64,000 nucleotides of DNA from Porites lutea (Eukaryota > Cnidaria > Anthozoa > Scleractinia > Poritidae): positions 37,732,059 through 37,796,058 of the forward strand of contig NC_133204.1 in assembly GCF_958299795.1 (NCBI RefSeq), written 5' to 3'. Under the pieces are notes generated by a model. That model had not been told where the DNA came from and did no database searches. It saw only the letters and a list, made by a program, of their open reading frames with translations. Within the stretch, counting starts at the first letter, position 1, and each line of letters starts with the position of its first letter. The position numbers were made by a program, and so were the translations under genes. Positions 12,166 to 24,456 of this stretch are shown piece after piece.

Positions 12166-14935
12166 TTAGTGATGCTGTGGCTTTGCGTGAGCTCCAGCTA
12201 TCAGTGGGTTGATCGCTTGAGCCATTTGATCGGACGGTTCCGATTTCTTGCAGCAGCAATGGCAGCAGCATGGACAGCAATGGCAGCAGTGACAGCAGCA
12301 TGGGCAGCAACACTCATGACAGCAACAGCAGCAACATGGCTCGCAACAGTGGCAGCAGCAACAACAAGGTTCGCAGCAGTGACAGCAACAATCATGGCAG
12401 CAGTCGCAACAGCAGCACTTCTTGGATCCTCTTCCTTTGCGCATTCCCTGACCAATGTTGGTTTGAGGAGATAGTGGTGCAACAGCCAAGACAGAGGGGT
12501 CATCGGACATTTGGGCAAAAGCTGCCTTTCCCGTTCTGGACCTTTCACTGCATTGGCAGTTACATTTCTTGGTAGCATTTGTATTTTTGTCAACTCCTTT
12601 TAACCCATCTTTATCTTTCAGGCACTGAATGTTTTTCTTTTTACCTCCTGGTTCGCATTTGCAGCTCTTTGTATCTATCCTGCACTTTTTGGTATCCTGT
12701 TTGGAGCAATCGCATTTTTCTTCACATTTTGATTTCTGCTGATTGTCATCTTCTGGAATTTCGCAAGTGCATTTATTTGCCTCGGCATCCTTCTGAGCAT
12801 CGCTGATTTCTGTATCAAAAAATAAAGACTGGAATTAAGTGTCTGAATCATGTTTGGTCGCTGTTGTTGACACAGTACTTTTGACGGAAAGAATTGTCTC
12901 AGGAGCACTGAGTTTCTTAATAATTCTAGCATGTGTAAATGTATCAGAACACTCTCTGATTGCTCTCTTAGACATTTCTGGAATAAAAACGTTTTGGCAG
13001 ACCAAATATTTACCAGACACTACTACAATGCGATCTACAGGTGCTATTTCGAAAAATGGATAACAGGGTCCCACTTTTAGGGGAAATTAACTTAAGAAGT
13101 CTTAATTTTGTGGAGGAGGGTACGCATAGACCCTTCTACAAGAATAGCTCATTTTAATTGGGTAACTACCAGCAATGCTAACGCACACTCAAATTTGTTC
13201 CTACTAGCCTCTATAAAATGCCTTCAAAAATTTACTTTATTGAGGTCGCACAATTAATGGTAAACCAGTAGTTTTCATTGTGGCCCATAAGGTTAAGAAT
13301 CCCAACTCGTCTGAGGCAAACCCGAGTTCGCTATTTACAAGGGTGACCGAGGATCGAACTCAGAACTAACGAGAGCAAATCCAGCTTGCGTTTAGGGTGG
13401 GCATTGAACCCGAGGCCTCCGGATTACGATTCCAGCACACTAACCAGACCGCTAGGGCAAACAGCCTCCATCTATGTAAATAACATGGAAAACAATACGA
13501 AAGAGGTATACTCTACAAACTATGACAGCCTTTTTTGGATATTTATTCTATACAGTCCTTCCTGGCGGCTTTCTGTGCAACTTGCATGCACCTTAAGGGC
13601 TGAGAAAAAAGACGGTCCTTGAACAAATGCAGTCACACATCACGCAAAAGCGACCTACGCTTTGGAGTAAGGCTCGACTTCTATACGTTGATAAAACCCA
13701 TGCAGAAGCTTTTAAACTAGTTATTTAAGCATTGTTAAGACTTCGACGACTCAAGTAATTGTCCAGAGGTACAGTTCATTGAATTTGATTATATTAACTG
13801 CTAGCTATCACTCAAGCTCAAGGCGTGTTGTTCACTGACCATTATTCCTGGAAAACGGTTATATAACACGATTTAGAAATATCTTTAACGTAGCTCTTTC
13901 ATCCTCCTAATTGCCCTCAGTACTTGTGGTTAACTGTTAAGAATCTAGCTTTTCTTTCATCGCAGCTCGTTCTGCTCTATGAGACTGCCTTTTACATATT
14001 GCAAAGAGGGTGGGTTTCTTAGCATTTATGACACGGCCTGAAAGACTCTCGCAGAGACAATCGAGATTTCGTACCTCCATTTGACTCTTCTTTTTCACGT
14101 GAATCCTTAGTTTCACTTCTATTTAATTCAGTTGCTAAAATTCAAAAGAAAAACAAAACAATTTATACATATTTTACATAAGAAAAACAATTCAACCAGT
14201 TACTATGTGTCGATTCAATTTTTCTTTTTTATTAATTTCACTACTTCCTTCTCTTATTTGTATTAATAAATTTAAGCAAAAAAAAGTAAAGCAACTCGGA
14301 AATACAAGATGATTGTACAATTACCACCTCAAATAAACGGTTTCATTGTAGTTACTTTTTACAGATTTTCTTTCTAAACTTAAGTATAGCCCGACGACAT
14401 CTTAATCTCGATAGACATCATTTGTTGTCCCAATTCAGGTCTTAGTATTCGAGACGTTTAACAGCGTAAAACCGGGGATGCCGCGATTTTTTACTATGTG
14501 TGGCATGTAATGTGAAACTAAAAGTACAGGCATTAAAACATTTGAAATGCACAAACATCTCTTGCTTGATGATTTCAGTTGCAAATAAACATCTTACTAA
14601 ACAGTAGGTGGTATAGATAGAAAACAATACCGTCATGGGGAAGGGTGGTAGCTACACGAAGATTCTGATTGAGTTTATATAGGCACGAACTAGAAAAAAA
14701 CTCTGTTAAGTATATTTCCTTGGCATATGTTGCCTTGTTAGCTGATAGATGCACAAACGAAAGTTGAAATTTTTTTCCCAAAATTGCCACAGTTTCCTTT
14801 ATTTTGAGTACAGCCCTTTTTGAAGTAATAAAGAAAAGATATTTTCTTACCATCTTTCGTTTTTACTGATCTACCCCACACAGGTGCCGAAACAAGAGTC
14901 AATAAAAATAAGCACAGGATCGCCGCCACCTTCAT
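12166..14935 (-). CDS. Secreted Lys/Cys-rich and CC-repeat protein (paralogue A)
   Basis: Three minus-strand exons, all phase 1: 14935-14851 (signal peptide, MKVAAILCLFLLTLVSA), 14134-14075 (20-residue Ser/Glu/Lys spacer) and 12809-12166 (stop 12168-12166). An in-frame ATG 30 nt further upstream (14965) is an alternative start. Exon 1 is 85 nt, the same as in paralogue B at 18.4-20.5 kb. The large exon first codes a Lys-rich part with spaced CxC and CxxxC pairs (KCTCE, KCDCS, CKCEPGG, KCNCQC). An Ala/Pro/Gln linker follows, then KKCCCCDCCHDCCC, a 56-residue block with 40 Cys broken only by His, Asp, Glu and Pro, and a tail ending KPQHH. Very high Cys suggests dense disulfides or metal binding. 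The length of the CC block can change by slippage of TGC/TGT triplets. No named family recognised. Confidence 0.78.
13210..13472 (-). mobile_element. tRNA-derived SINE (copy 1), in an intron
   Basis: Read on the minus strand, the head has A-box-like CTAGCGGTCTGGTTAG and B-box-like GGGTTCAATGCCC, then a body with GCTGGATTTG. The tail runs through GTTGGGATTCTTAACC towards AATAAAG. It matches the SINE at 32.7-33.4 kb closely, which sets the common boundaries. The 3' limit is approximate. Confidence 0.65.
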
Positions 14936-17564
14936 GGTGAAGACACAAAACAAACTCCAACGCACGAATAGTGAATCTAAAATTAACGTGCAGCCTCTAT
15001 GATGTAATTTACTTTTAAATGATCAAAAGAAGCTGGTGACCTGTCGTACGGACTTCGGTTCAGTTTCTCCGGTACTTTCCAATGTGCTATGAACATACGA
15101 AATTTTAAGGTGAATTGTCCATTGAGAAAGATTGTCACGATCAACAAATACCTATAATATGACCCACGAAAACTGATAAGCAGAAACAGGTTAAGTCTTC
15201 CAATTGAAGCCATTTCGAACTGCCCTTACCAGCTCTGGGGCGTTCCAATGTTAAAAGCAACCTGAAAGAAATGTCAACAGTAGTATGATTGTTTCACTCT
15301 AAATGACTTGCGCGCCAATACACGATTTATTTTCGATTGTTAGCGATTGATTATATAAAGGAAGAATTTCCCATTATGGATAAAAATAACCTATTAATTG
15401 ATTACCAACACCTGATGTATTTGTTGATTCAAAAAGCAGGATACTTGAGTTCTCTTCAGGTGTTTAAACTAACTATCACGTGACCTGCGAATGAAAGTAA
15501 AGGCTGCAGCTTGACTACCAAAGGAGCGTAAAGGCGAAATAATCCAAAAGAATTTAGAAGATCAAAGTTTCCTCTGTCAAATCTCTTTGACCGGCCTTCA
15601 CTCGTTCTTCCTGGTTACACGGAGCTCCTAGGGTCCATTGCTTCTTTTGTCAGCTGTTCAAACATCTGCTAACGCGGCGACAAAGTTTCCTGGTCTTTTC
15701 GAGTCTAACATGCCAAGAGAAAGGAATTGCTCCTTCTTTTCTTTGTTATTTGTGATGATCCTATTGTATTATTGCTCTATGCAACGAAGTCACATTGTTG
15801 ATACCGGAGCTGATACCATTGTTTTACGTATACTAAATAGACTGTTTGCAATCCGTCTTTTCTTCTAAATCCGTCGTGTTCTCATCCCAGTAAACACGTT
15901 TGCAAACAACGCCGTTACAAAAAGGGGTGGTGAAAGAGACGAAGTTACGCCCTCGTTCATCGCGGATCTCGTACATGCGATACCAATGGAGTAACGTTGA
16001 AAAGAAATGTAAGAGAATACTCGCAGCCTATTAGACGACATTTACCACTAACTACCAAGGCGTAAATGGACAGAAGAACAAGAGTGGAAGATAATTCATG
16101 TTAATGTGTATTGATTACTGATTTCACACTACTTATTAACCGAGAGTGAGGTCATTACAGCGAAATATAAGACCGTATTGACCTCAATACATCGAAGTCG
16201 AGGTCTGAGATTTCCCAGTGATGACCGAACAGACGAGGTTGATAAGTTATTTATTATATGGCCTTTTCATTATGGACCTGAACCTGTGATCAATTAAAAC
16301 CAACAACTGGTGTACAGCCAGGTGACTCTGCTCAGTGGATATTCTTTTTGACAGTTGTCAGCTGACCATAACATGGATGTCCATAAGGATGTCCACTATC
16401 AAGTAAAACACAGATTGTATTTGCCTTGGACACCTAGATAGTAATGCCTGGTCATTACAAGGAAATAATGCCAGGTCATTACAAGAAAACAGCTAATCAG
16501 AGGGCACGTGCTATAATTGTAGCCATATAATACATGTTATAACCTCAACACTTTTCGGTAATGATATGTCATATTTTCATGTTACAGAACTACAGAATGA
16601 CTGGACTACAACTGCATAGGTCTAATAATGTCTCTGAACCCATTTCAGGCATGTAAATATACCAATTCTTGTTAACAGAAAAATTCGAATGCAGGTGAAA
16701 TATAAGCCAGTCACAAAAGGATCACAACCTTTCCAGCATCTGCGCACCTTTATTGATGTTAGGAAGACATCTACAATATCCCAGATTTATTATTTATTTC
16801 TTAATTGGAAGCGTAAATTTATTATTATTCATTCAACCCAATTTTCTGTTTCAAATTATTTTCGGCTAATTCAGCTTCATAATAACCAGCAAACTTTGAC
16901 CAAATTTGGAGGAAGTTTGCGATATCTAGTAAAATGATCGCAATCGATAGCGAAGGTTTTCGCGAAAAAATTAAAGGGGCGACAATTGAGAAGCCTTGGG
17001 GACAAGGTATTAATTTTTGTTTAAGCTCGGCTGTTTTGATGGAAGTTGAAAAAATAGCAGAAAAACGTCTGTTTTGCAGGGGCGAAATAGTCGAACGACT
17101 GCCTATAAACAAGGGTAGACTAAGCAAATTTTGGATGACAATAACTCTCTTAAAATATGACTCTTAAATTTGCCGAGGAAAAGGAAAATGATGAAGACAG
17201 GGAACTTAACATAGTTTGAGTGTCTAGAGTAAGGAATATTTTGGATGAATAATGAAATAATTAAAAATTGGATTCGGCTTTCTTATGATTTGAAGAATCA
17301 TGCAGAGCTTGAGCGGTTCTGTCTCCACGCAGATAACACCCTACTTGGCGTACATAATTCTTCTGATCATACTCAGCCTCATCCAATAACTCAGGGCTAA
17401 ATGTTATGTCAAGTAAATGTAGTTTTTCTTGTTGACCGGAAACGATGCGATATTGTTGCACAAGATCGGGGGCATTTAGGCTGAAAAGGAGTATTATGGT
17501 GAAGATTTATGTAGATTTGGCTTGCCTTCGTCCAGGAAAAAAGGGAAGAAACTGTTGCGTGCCA

Positions 17565-17608
<44 letters not shown>

Positions 17609-18363
17609 CTTTTTAACTGCCGTTGCACATCCTTAAAGTCTACGTAAGGACATAAACATACATGTGTTAAAATACAAGTGAAAGGAAATGAAAAATGATA
17701 GAAATTTTTCAGCATCTTACAAGCATTTATTTGCTCTAACTGATTGTTTGACAATATCGATAATTTATTACTACTGAGCTTAAAAATCATTAGATAAAAG
17801 TGATAACCAAGAAAAAGTATAAGTGGGAACACTTCACTTTGCTTTATTAAATTCAACATCAATGATATAAATTATTGCACTCCCTGAGGGAAGTCCGGAA
17901 AAAGTTGTGTCTTATATAAAACAACATCATACACCGGGTAGATTTCGAGACACCTGCCGGAAGAGGAGGTAAAATACGAGCGAGTCGCAGGAGATGTCAT
18001 TACTCTTAAAAATGAGTCTTAGCTTTCTTGAACCTGCCAACAAGTTTGCGTGGCAGTTACAGTGTACATGTCTTCTCGCCGTAGGCAACGCAATACAATG
18101 AAACGTCCTATATCCTAAATTGTTTCAAAAACTTGACGGTACTTCCGCTTTCTCTAGACCCGTGTAAAAATATTCCCTTAACCTTCATCTTTCAAGTTTT
18201 TTGGAGCCAATCGAAGCTCAGTCTGTGATATTCTTCAACTTAATAACGACTTATGCAAACACAATGGAGTTTTTATCTGTACCACCTGTAAGATGGATTT
18301 TGGCGGAAATAACAATAAGCTAGATCAGTTCAACTATTATTTAACGAGGATCACTGGCCTTCC
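14936..18363. other. Intergenic spacer; possible alternative leader exon and an unclassified repeat-like tract
   Basis: A minus-strand ATG at 15213 opens a leader-like frame (MASIGRLNLFLLISF) followed by possible donors. It might be an alternative first exon of the gene at 12.2-14.9 kb, but support is weak. An open tract at 16825-17127 (minus) looks like repeat-derived sequence rather than a gene. A GT microsatellite lies at 17566-17607. Nothing else is convincing. Confidence 0.35.
17566..17607. repeat. (GT)n microsatellite
   Basis: About 21 uninterrupted GT units. The Thr-His run on the opposite strand is only its translation. Confidence 0.95.
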
Positions 18364-20520
18364 TTAGTGATGTTCCGGGCGGTTGGCAGCAATTGCTGCC
18401 GCAGCAGCCAAAGCATCGGAGTTAAGCTGTGACTTGGACTTCTTACAGCAGCCGCAGCCGCAGCAGCATGGACAGCAATGGTGACAGCAGTGGCAGCAGT
18501 GGCAGCAGCATGGCTCACAACAATGGCAACAACAGCAGCATGGCTCACAGCAATGGCAGCAGTGACAACAGCATGGCTCGCAACAGTGACAGCAACAATC
18601 ATGGCAGCAGTCACAGCAGCAATCATGACAGCAGTCACAGCAATCGTGGCAACAATCGCAACAGCAATCGTGGCAGCAATCGTGGCAGCAATCACAGCAG
18701 CATTTCTTACTATTGTTCACCTTTTTACCAAAGCCATGTTGAACCGCTATACCATTCATAGGTTGCACGGCCCCAGGGGCAGCTGCAATGGCACCTGGCT
18801 TGGGAATGGCCTGTTTGGCTTCCCCTTCTTTGCATTTGCAGTTGCTTTTCTTCGCACTCTCGTTGTTTTGAACATCTTTGCATTTCTTGGGTTTGTCGCT
18901 TTGATTCTTGCATTCACATTTCCTTAGTTGATCTTTGACTTTGCATGGTTGTGCTTTTTCCTTGCATTGACTTTTCTTATCTGCTTCTTTACATTTCTTG
19001 TTTTCCTGGCAAGAGCTGCTACATTTTTTAGAACATTTAGATTTCTTCGTTCCTTCATTGTTTTCTTTAAGTGCATTCTGGTCGCAAACGCAAGGATCTT
19101 TCTCTTTTTGTGCTATAACAAAAGAGGAAAATCGAATATTTTAATAATATTTTTCCGTTTTGTGGATTTGTTTTGTTTTGTACGTGTCAGTTATTTTTGT
19201 TGTTGTTGTTGCTATGTTTTCCCCTCCCTTTGGTACAATTTTTAACATTATAATGAATAATTGATGACTATTGTAACAGAATAACAACATTTTAATCATT
19301 AAGGGAGGCAAAAGTATCGTTAATCATAATAGCATATATAGTAAATATCTTAAAAATTATCGTTTTATACTCCCAAAAGCTATTTGCCAAATCAAAGTCC
19401 CTATAATCAATCTGTTAAACTTCGTAAACAAAACATCACATGTTTGGAGTAATCATTCCTATTGTCTTCATGCCATTAAACCGTTTTTATTCTTAGAATG
19501 AAGATGATGTGAACTGCGGAAATACAAATCTAAACGAAGATTTGACCATTTCCCTGTAAATTGTTTTAATTCTCTTTATCTACTGTTTTTTCACTTTTAT
19601 TTAAAGTATTAGAATACATGTTCAGATTGAGAAAGTCACCTTTGCAATAAATATTATTTGGTACTTTATTGGTTCTTGAGTACATGTGAACACAATCAAG
19701 GAAAGAAAAGAGTTTTTCTCTTTGTAAAACTGATGATGAGAGGCAAGAGGAATTTTGGTACACCATGCCTGAGGTGTGGTTATAATGCCTTTCACATACG
19801 TACAGTCACATATCGCCCCATGAATCCCCATGCATAGCTGTTTCAGTCCTGTTAAGTCTAATCCGCGTGGCACAACAACAGGTGACTGAGGGGCTATCGT
19901 GGTAGCAATGCACTTTGAGGTCAGAAATTTTCTGTCTTTTTTTCTTCTCCGTATACTGGTATGAGTTAATTTTTGTAAACTTAAAACAAGTCCTGCATTG
20001 CTTAGTAATTACCTCTTGTTACCTTATTTTTTATATTATTGATCAATCAAGCAGTGATGGTAAAAGGAAAGTTGTCAATGTAGCTTCTATTACATCTCAA
20101 AGAGTCACCAAATGCTTAAATAACGTTGAGATTAACAAAGAAAAGTCTACTTCTTTAATCAAGTAGTTCAGTTTAGATATTTCATAAGGCCCTGCTCTGT
20201 GATTTCACTCAACAACATCGTAGAGTGTTACATTCAATACGTCGGTTTTATCTGCATACTAACCGTTTTCAGATTCACTCTTCTCGCTTGTTGATACAGG
20301 TTCATTTTGGACCAACTGGTTATGTTTCTCCTCGTTAGAATTTTGATCTGTGGAGTCTTCTGCAAAAGCACAAAGTTGATCTTTGGTAAACTGGTTTTCG
20401 TTTGTTAATTAACTCTGATTAAAAGCGTACAATACCGTTTGCTTTGTTTAAAGATTTTCCCTTAACCAGAACCACAGATCCAAGTGTGATACACAGGAGC
20501 GTTACTAGTTTCACGCGCAT
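18364..20520 (-). CDS. Secreted Lys/Cys-rich and CC-repeat protein (paralogue B)
   Basis: Three minus-strand phase-1 exons: 20520-20436 (85 nt, leader MRVKLVTLLCITLGSVVL), 20359-20264 (32-residue Glu/Ser/Asn spacer) and 19112-18364 (stop 18366-18364). The big exon is 749 nt, consistent with phase. It begins AQKEKDPCVCDQ, then a Lys-rich stretch with scattered Cys pairs, an Ala/Pro linker, and KKCCCDCCHDCCHDCC, an 86-residue block with 55 Cys in units CCHD, CCCD, CCEP and CCH. It ends NRPEHH, matching KPQHH in paralogue A. Exon plan, leader length and both C-terminal blocks show a tandem duplication; the CC block and spacer exon differ in length. Expected to be secreted. Candidate roles are a disulfide-hardened material or metal binding; neither is shown by sequence alone. 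Confidence 0.8.
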
Positions 20521-21339
20521 TTTGGAAGAGAGAAGTACAAAACAATGATAAAAACCAACGAGCAACTTCCGTTGTGATGGCCAGTGAGGGATATAAGAAA
20601 GTCTGACATCACGAATCGAAGAGGCTAAACAATGGGCAAATCGACGAAAACAGAAATAATGTCAACTACGAACTGGTAAACTAAACCCCCTTCGAAGATA
20701 ACGCCCATAAGCTACAATTCCATTGGCTAACCAGCCAAACACCTGATAATTACTTGAGTACCACTTAACCTTACAGCATGAAGATTTTGATTCCTCAAAA
20801 TTTTGACTTTACTTAATAATTCACTTTTAAAATGAGTAAAGTAAATATTTCGCGCTGTTATTAATCAGGAAACTTCCCGCGGACCCCTACACTCCGGAAC
20901 AACACAGTTATACGGATTTTTGAGATTATGCAGTCAATGTTTAAATTTTAGGAGCATAATTTACTTAAAGCGACGAAGAACATAACGGACCCACAGTTTA
21001 TCACTATCTCTTTCTTTTCTCTAATTAAATTACAATAGCACTCAGTAGTCAATTGCAAGTCTTCTTGCTGTAACGCATCAACAAGGCATATTAATTTAAC
21101 AAACAAAGAGACGACTTAATTAGGTGGCCCCCACCGTAGCTACCATGGTGTCCTCATTAAAGGCACTTCACCTGCCAGTCGGGAGGTTGGGACTTTCTAG
21201 TGGCAGTGAAGCAATCATACTGGGATTCCCCGCAATGCACACTATTAACACTCAAGATGCACTCCCCTGGGAATTAAGACAATATATACAAAGCCATTCT
21301 GAAGAGAAAGCTAGCCTCTGAGAAACAAGCTAAGCTAAA

Positions 21340-21646
21340 TGGTGAACACGAGGCTGCATGTTCGAGCGCTAAGGGCGCTGACCTTGCAAACCGGATGCCG
21401 CAAGTTCAAGTTTAACCCTGACTGCTAATTGGACTACTTTATTAGTTTGTCTGCAGTCCACAAAAAGAGGTCAACTCTACATCTAAGCTTGTCATTAGTC
21501 AGATACTTCGCCTCCCGCCAGCTGGGCTTCTTAGGCTGTGTCCACACAATACCTGGTAGTTTTTCATGCCGACATGAGGGCCAAGTGTTTATCAGTATTT
21601 TATACTGTCAAGTGCCACCCTCGAAAAATAAAGTTGATTATTATTA

Positions 21647-21710
<64 letters not shown>

Positions 21711-21713
21711 CAT
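21340..21713 (+). mobile_element. SINE-like element ending in a (TTA)n tail
   Basis: Plus orientation. A B-box-like GTTCAAGTTTAACCC near 21410 lies in a tRNA-like head, followed by a body of about 200 nt, AATAAAG, and a tail of about 75 nt of nearly pure TTA/ATT (21637-21713). The head start is approximate. The poly-Ile and poly-Tyr frames here are translations of the tail. Confidence 0.5.
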
Positions 21714-22429
21714 TATAAAATTGTCGTATGAACAACTGAGGTCTATTTGATAAAACGGTAATTTAGAAGTGAAGCTATTGTTTTAGGGTCCAAAAACAAT
21801 GGCTACACTTGCAAATTACACTAGTAACAGTTTTATTAAATTAAGCCTTGGTGTTAGTGCGCTAAAGAGTGGCACATAAACTAATCTGTGACGATCCACT
21901 TTCAACATCGGCGTGGCACCGCTTCATTCCGTTACAGAAACCGGGCCGAAATCACCGTTCTCATGAGTGACGGAAGCCCTATCCGGTAGCGTTTTCGTAC
22001 CGGATCAACAGTACAGTGTAGTAGAGTGTAGACATGGCCTAATTATATATATTTGCCCTCGTCTTTGTTTGGCCTTATTAGTGTCGTTGTGCGGCAAAAA
22101 GTGCTTAGGGTAAATAAAGCTTATTGCGTTTGGATTATTGCCTATTAATGTTGTAAGGGCCACTGCAGCGCGTATCATTTGAACTGCTAAAAGAAGAACA
22201 GTACTTGAGAAGGATAAAAAAAAAAATGCCGTAATCCGTGGCATGTAAACGCCACCAACCATAACACGGGCCTGCAGAATAGCTCTAATGGGAGTGAAGG
22301 TCCCCAAAGAAATTCAAGAAATAGATCTGGTAACTCTACGTTTAAGAACTGAAGGTTCTGCCCTAGCGCGCCATCCGTGGTAGGGGGGGGGGGGGGGGGG
22401 AGTGGAAGGAGGAAGAACCTGTCTCGAAA

Positions 22430-22524
22430 TACAGTTGAACCTCTCTACAACCGTGACGGCCACCTTGGGGAAAGAAGAAAGTGGCCATTGGTGAGAGGTG
22501 GCCTTTAGTGGAGGTTAGACTGTA
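22430..22524. mobile_element. Short mariner/Tc1-type MITE
   Basis: Inverted ends CAGTTGAACCTC and GAGGTTAGACTG lie just inside TA dinucleotides, as expected for the Tc1/mariner TA target. The body holds imperfect repeats of AAGTGGCC and GGTGGCC. About 91 nt between the TA pairs, with no coding capacity. Confidence 0.6.
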
Positions 22525-22765
22525 TAAACTTACAACCTTGGGGCTCCCTTATGGCTTTTATCGAAAAATAAGTGTGGCTCCCCTAGATCACTAATAATTG
22601 TGCCTTACTTTAATTTATATACACGTTTATGTACATACAACAGGTAAACTACATTGGAGTGACACCTTTTCAGTGACTTACTCAACACTCAAAAATGTGT
22701 ATCGAAAAGTTTTCACTCTACAGCAAACTAGGAAAAGTGGTACATCTCAAAAATCCCTTAAGGTT

Positions 22766-23394
22766 ATGATGAAGAATAGCGGCTTGAATATCATTATCCT
22801 TACTATTTCTCTCTTTGCCTCAACGGCATTCGATATGGAAACGCAAGTCGTGAAAAATGAAGCTACCCAAGAATCAACTAATAAGAGCGTTGGACTTGGG
22901 TATAGAGACGAACCGAAAATGTTGGAGTAAGTTTGAGTAGAGTATCAATTTGGATTTTCGTTTCCTGGAACCGCGTATCGCTTTTAGATCAGAAATGAAC
23001 TTACGGAGGCCGTAGAAATGTAACTACAAGCATCGCAATATGTTTTTATTTTATCAGGAAATATCGATAGTTAACGCAAACTTAACTGGTTCCTTTTTCA
23101 TTTACTGCTGTCTACCCACCAACACCGTGAACGTTTCTTGAACTTTTCCCGAAGCTTTTTGCAATCTGGAGAAATTCTTTAATATGTTGTCTTCAGTAAC
23201 GTTCAACTGAAAATACCGTTATTATCTATTACAGGAAGGAGAATGTCAAGATTGTCAAACAAGTAGAGGAAGATGCAATTAAAAGACGCCCTCAATGGAC
23301 ATACGGTTACCCATGGCCTTGGCCTCGGTCCAGGCAACAACAATCTGACACTGAAATAACCAGCAGCTATGACAATCCAAAACACCGATTCTGA
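22766..23394 (+). CDS. Small secreted precursor with a KRR site and a Trp/Tyr/Pro-rich product
   Basis: Two plus-strand exons: 22766-22926 (ends at GGA/GTAAGT, phase 2) and 23235-23394 (after ctattacag; stop 23392-23394). The leader is MMKNSGLNIIILTISLFAST. The start could be either of two adjacent ATGs (22766, 22769). A Glu/Lys/Asn pro-region follows, and KRR at the end of EEDAIKRR precedes RPQWTYGYPWPWPRSR and a hydrophilic tail ending KHRF. About 107 residues. The dibasic cut before an aromatic, Gly/Tyr/Trp-rich stretch matches the larger neighbours, so I group it with them. It lacks Cys in the mature part and is the only gene here with a phase-2 intron in its coding part. A neuropeptide precursor is an alternative, but there is no repeated peptide and no amidation signal. 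Confidence 0.68.
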
Positions 23395-24456
23395 AGACTC
23401 TGAGTTCATTTTTGTGCTAAAAATCGAGTTTCCTTTATCGTCTCATGTAAGGTAATCTGGATTCCGAGATCCGGGAAATTACTTATTGTGTTTTTCTTGT
23501 GAAATCTGGAATCCTGGGCTTTGGAATCCGTAATTCAGCTCAAGGAAACCGGAATCCCGCTAACGATTGTAATCCAGAATCCAAGTTCCATTGAGGCAGA
23601 TTCCGGAATCCACTACCTATAATCCAAGACTGTCTTAGGTATCCTTACTTGGGGGTGGGGGAGGACCTCTACTTCGCTTTCAGTTAATGTAGTGGAAATT
23701 TTGTCTCAAAAATAGATAAAGAAGGGAAGACACTGAAGAAAGCAACGGACTGCATTTTCCATATAATTATTCACCCTTGTTAATGAAAATGTGTTCATTC
23801 TTGGTCTTAAAATTAGTTACCATTATTTCAGGTAGAAATAAGTAGGCAAATGAATACCCAGGATCATTTATTTCAATATTGATGTTTTAATATTAAAAAA
23901 AAAACTACTGTATTTCATCAAATATTTTAAGCAACTGAAAAAATAAATATAGTCTTGAATTTAAAATTGTTAAACACATAGTTTTGAGTAGAACATGTCT
24001 TTTTGTCTGAACGTAGACTGTTCCGGAACTTTGCACTTCATTTAGCGTTCATGGCCCAGTTGTTCGAACGCTGACTAGAGCTTACCCCGGGTTAAAGTTT
24101 AATCCAGGCTACTTTATCTTTTGTTCAAAGGCATTTTCTCGGATAATTTTCTCAATTTTTTTAAAGTATCCAATAATCCAACTGCAGAAAAAAAGGAATT
24201 TTACTTAATTTCCTTTCGTGAAGCTTTCATATCTGTATTGACATTTTGCACTCGCCCAGCTTTGAACAACGCGACTCAGGTGTTTGATCACTTAATACTT
24301 CTGTGGAATTTACTTATGAAAATTTTAATTTTGACCACTAAGCTCTAGTCTTACGTATTTACTTCCACACTGTGCTTAACACCTGGTAATGTGGTCTATT
24401 GAGTGTGTATTACTCAATTCAAATTGTTGTGTACTGTTCTAAATCAAATTGTTATC
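23395..24456. other. Spacer with a GGAATCC-rich repeat and a foldback fragment
   Basis: Holds the GGAATCC-rich copy 1 (23446-23640) and near 24048 a fragment resembling the foldback element at 11.5 kb. The frame 24121-24348 has no supporting feature. Confidence 0.5.
23446..23640 (-). repeat. GGATTCC-rich interspersed repeat, copy 1
   Basis: Dense in GGAATCC and GGATTCCG words spaced 10-30 nt. It is the reverse-orientation counterpart of the tracts at 25865-26070 and 27165-27311, sharing ordered landmarks: the start near GTAAGG, then GGGCTTTGGAATCCG, then TCCAGAATCCAAGTTCCA. Confidence 0.6.

Larger units (their letters stand above)
20521..22765. other. Spacer with a SINE-like element, a (TTA)n tract, a mariner-type MITE and an 18-G run
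   Basis: Apart from the repeats listed separately and a run of 18 G at 22383-22400, I find no coding exon. The frame at 22005-22307 (minus) has a short hydrophobic segment but no splice or family logic. Confidence 0.5.

Noticed and set aside
12154-12593. Ala/Met/Thr and Ser/Asn-rich frames opposite the CC blocks (also at 18351-18761 and 31087-31616)
   Set aside because: Direct consequence of TGC/TGT repeats on the coding strand.
13440-13472. Functional tRNA genes at 13.4 and 33.4 kb
   Set aside because: Only A- and B-box-like words within longer shared SINE bodies; no full cloverleaf.
15638-15868. Leader-like frame on the plus strand
   Set aside because: It begins at TTG, has no downstream splice logic and no relation to the cluster plan.
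17494-17862. Frame with a Thr-His run
   Set aside because: Translation of the GT microsatellite.
12166-19112. Metallothionein or contaminating keratin-associated protein
   Set aside because: Signal peptide, introns and adjacent paralogues fit a resident secreted gene; the CC density and lengths do not fit metallothionein.
21429-21750. Poly-Tyr and poly-Ile frames
   Set aside because: Translation of the TTA tail of a SINE-like element.
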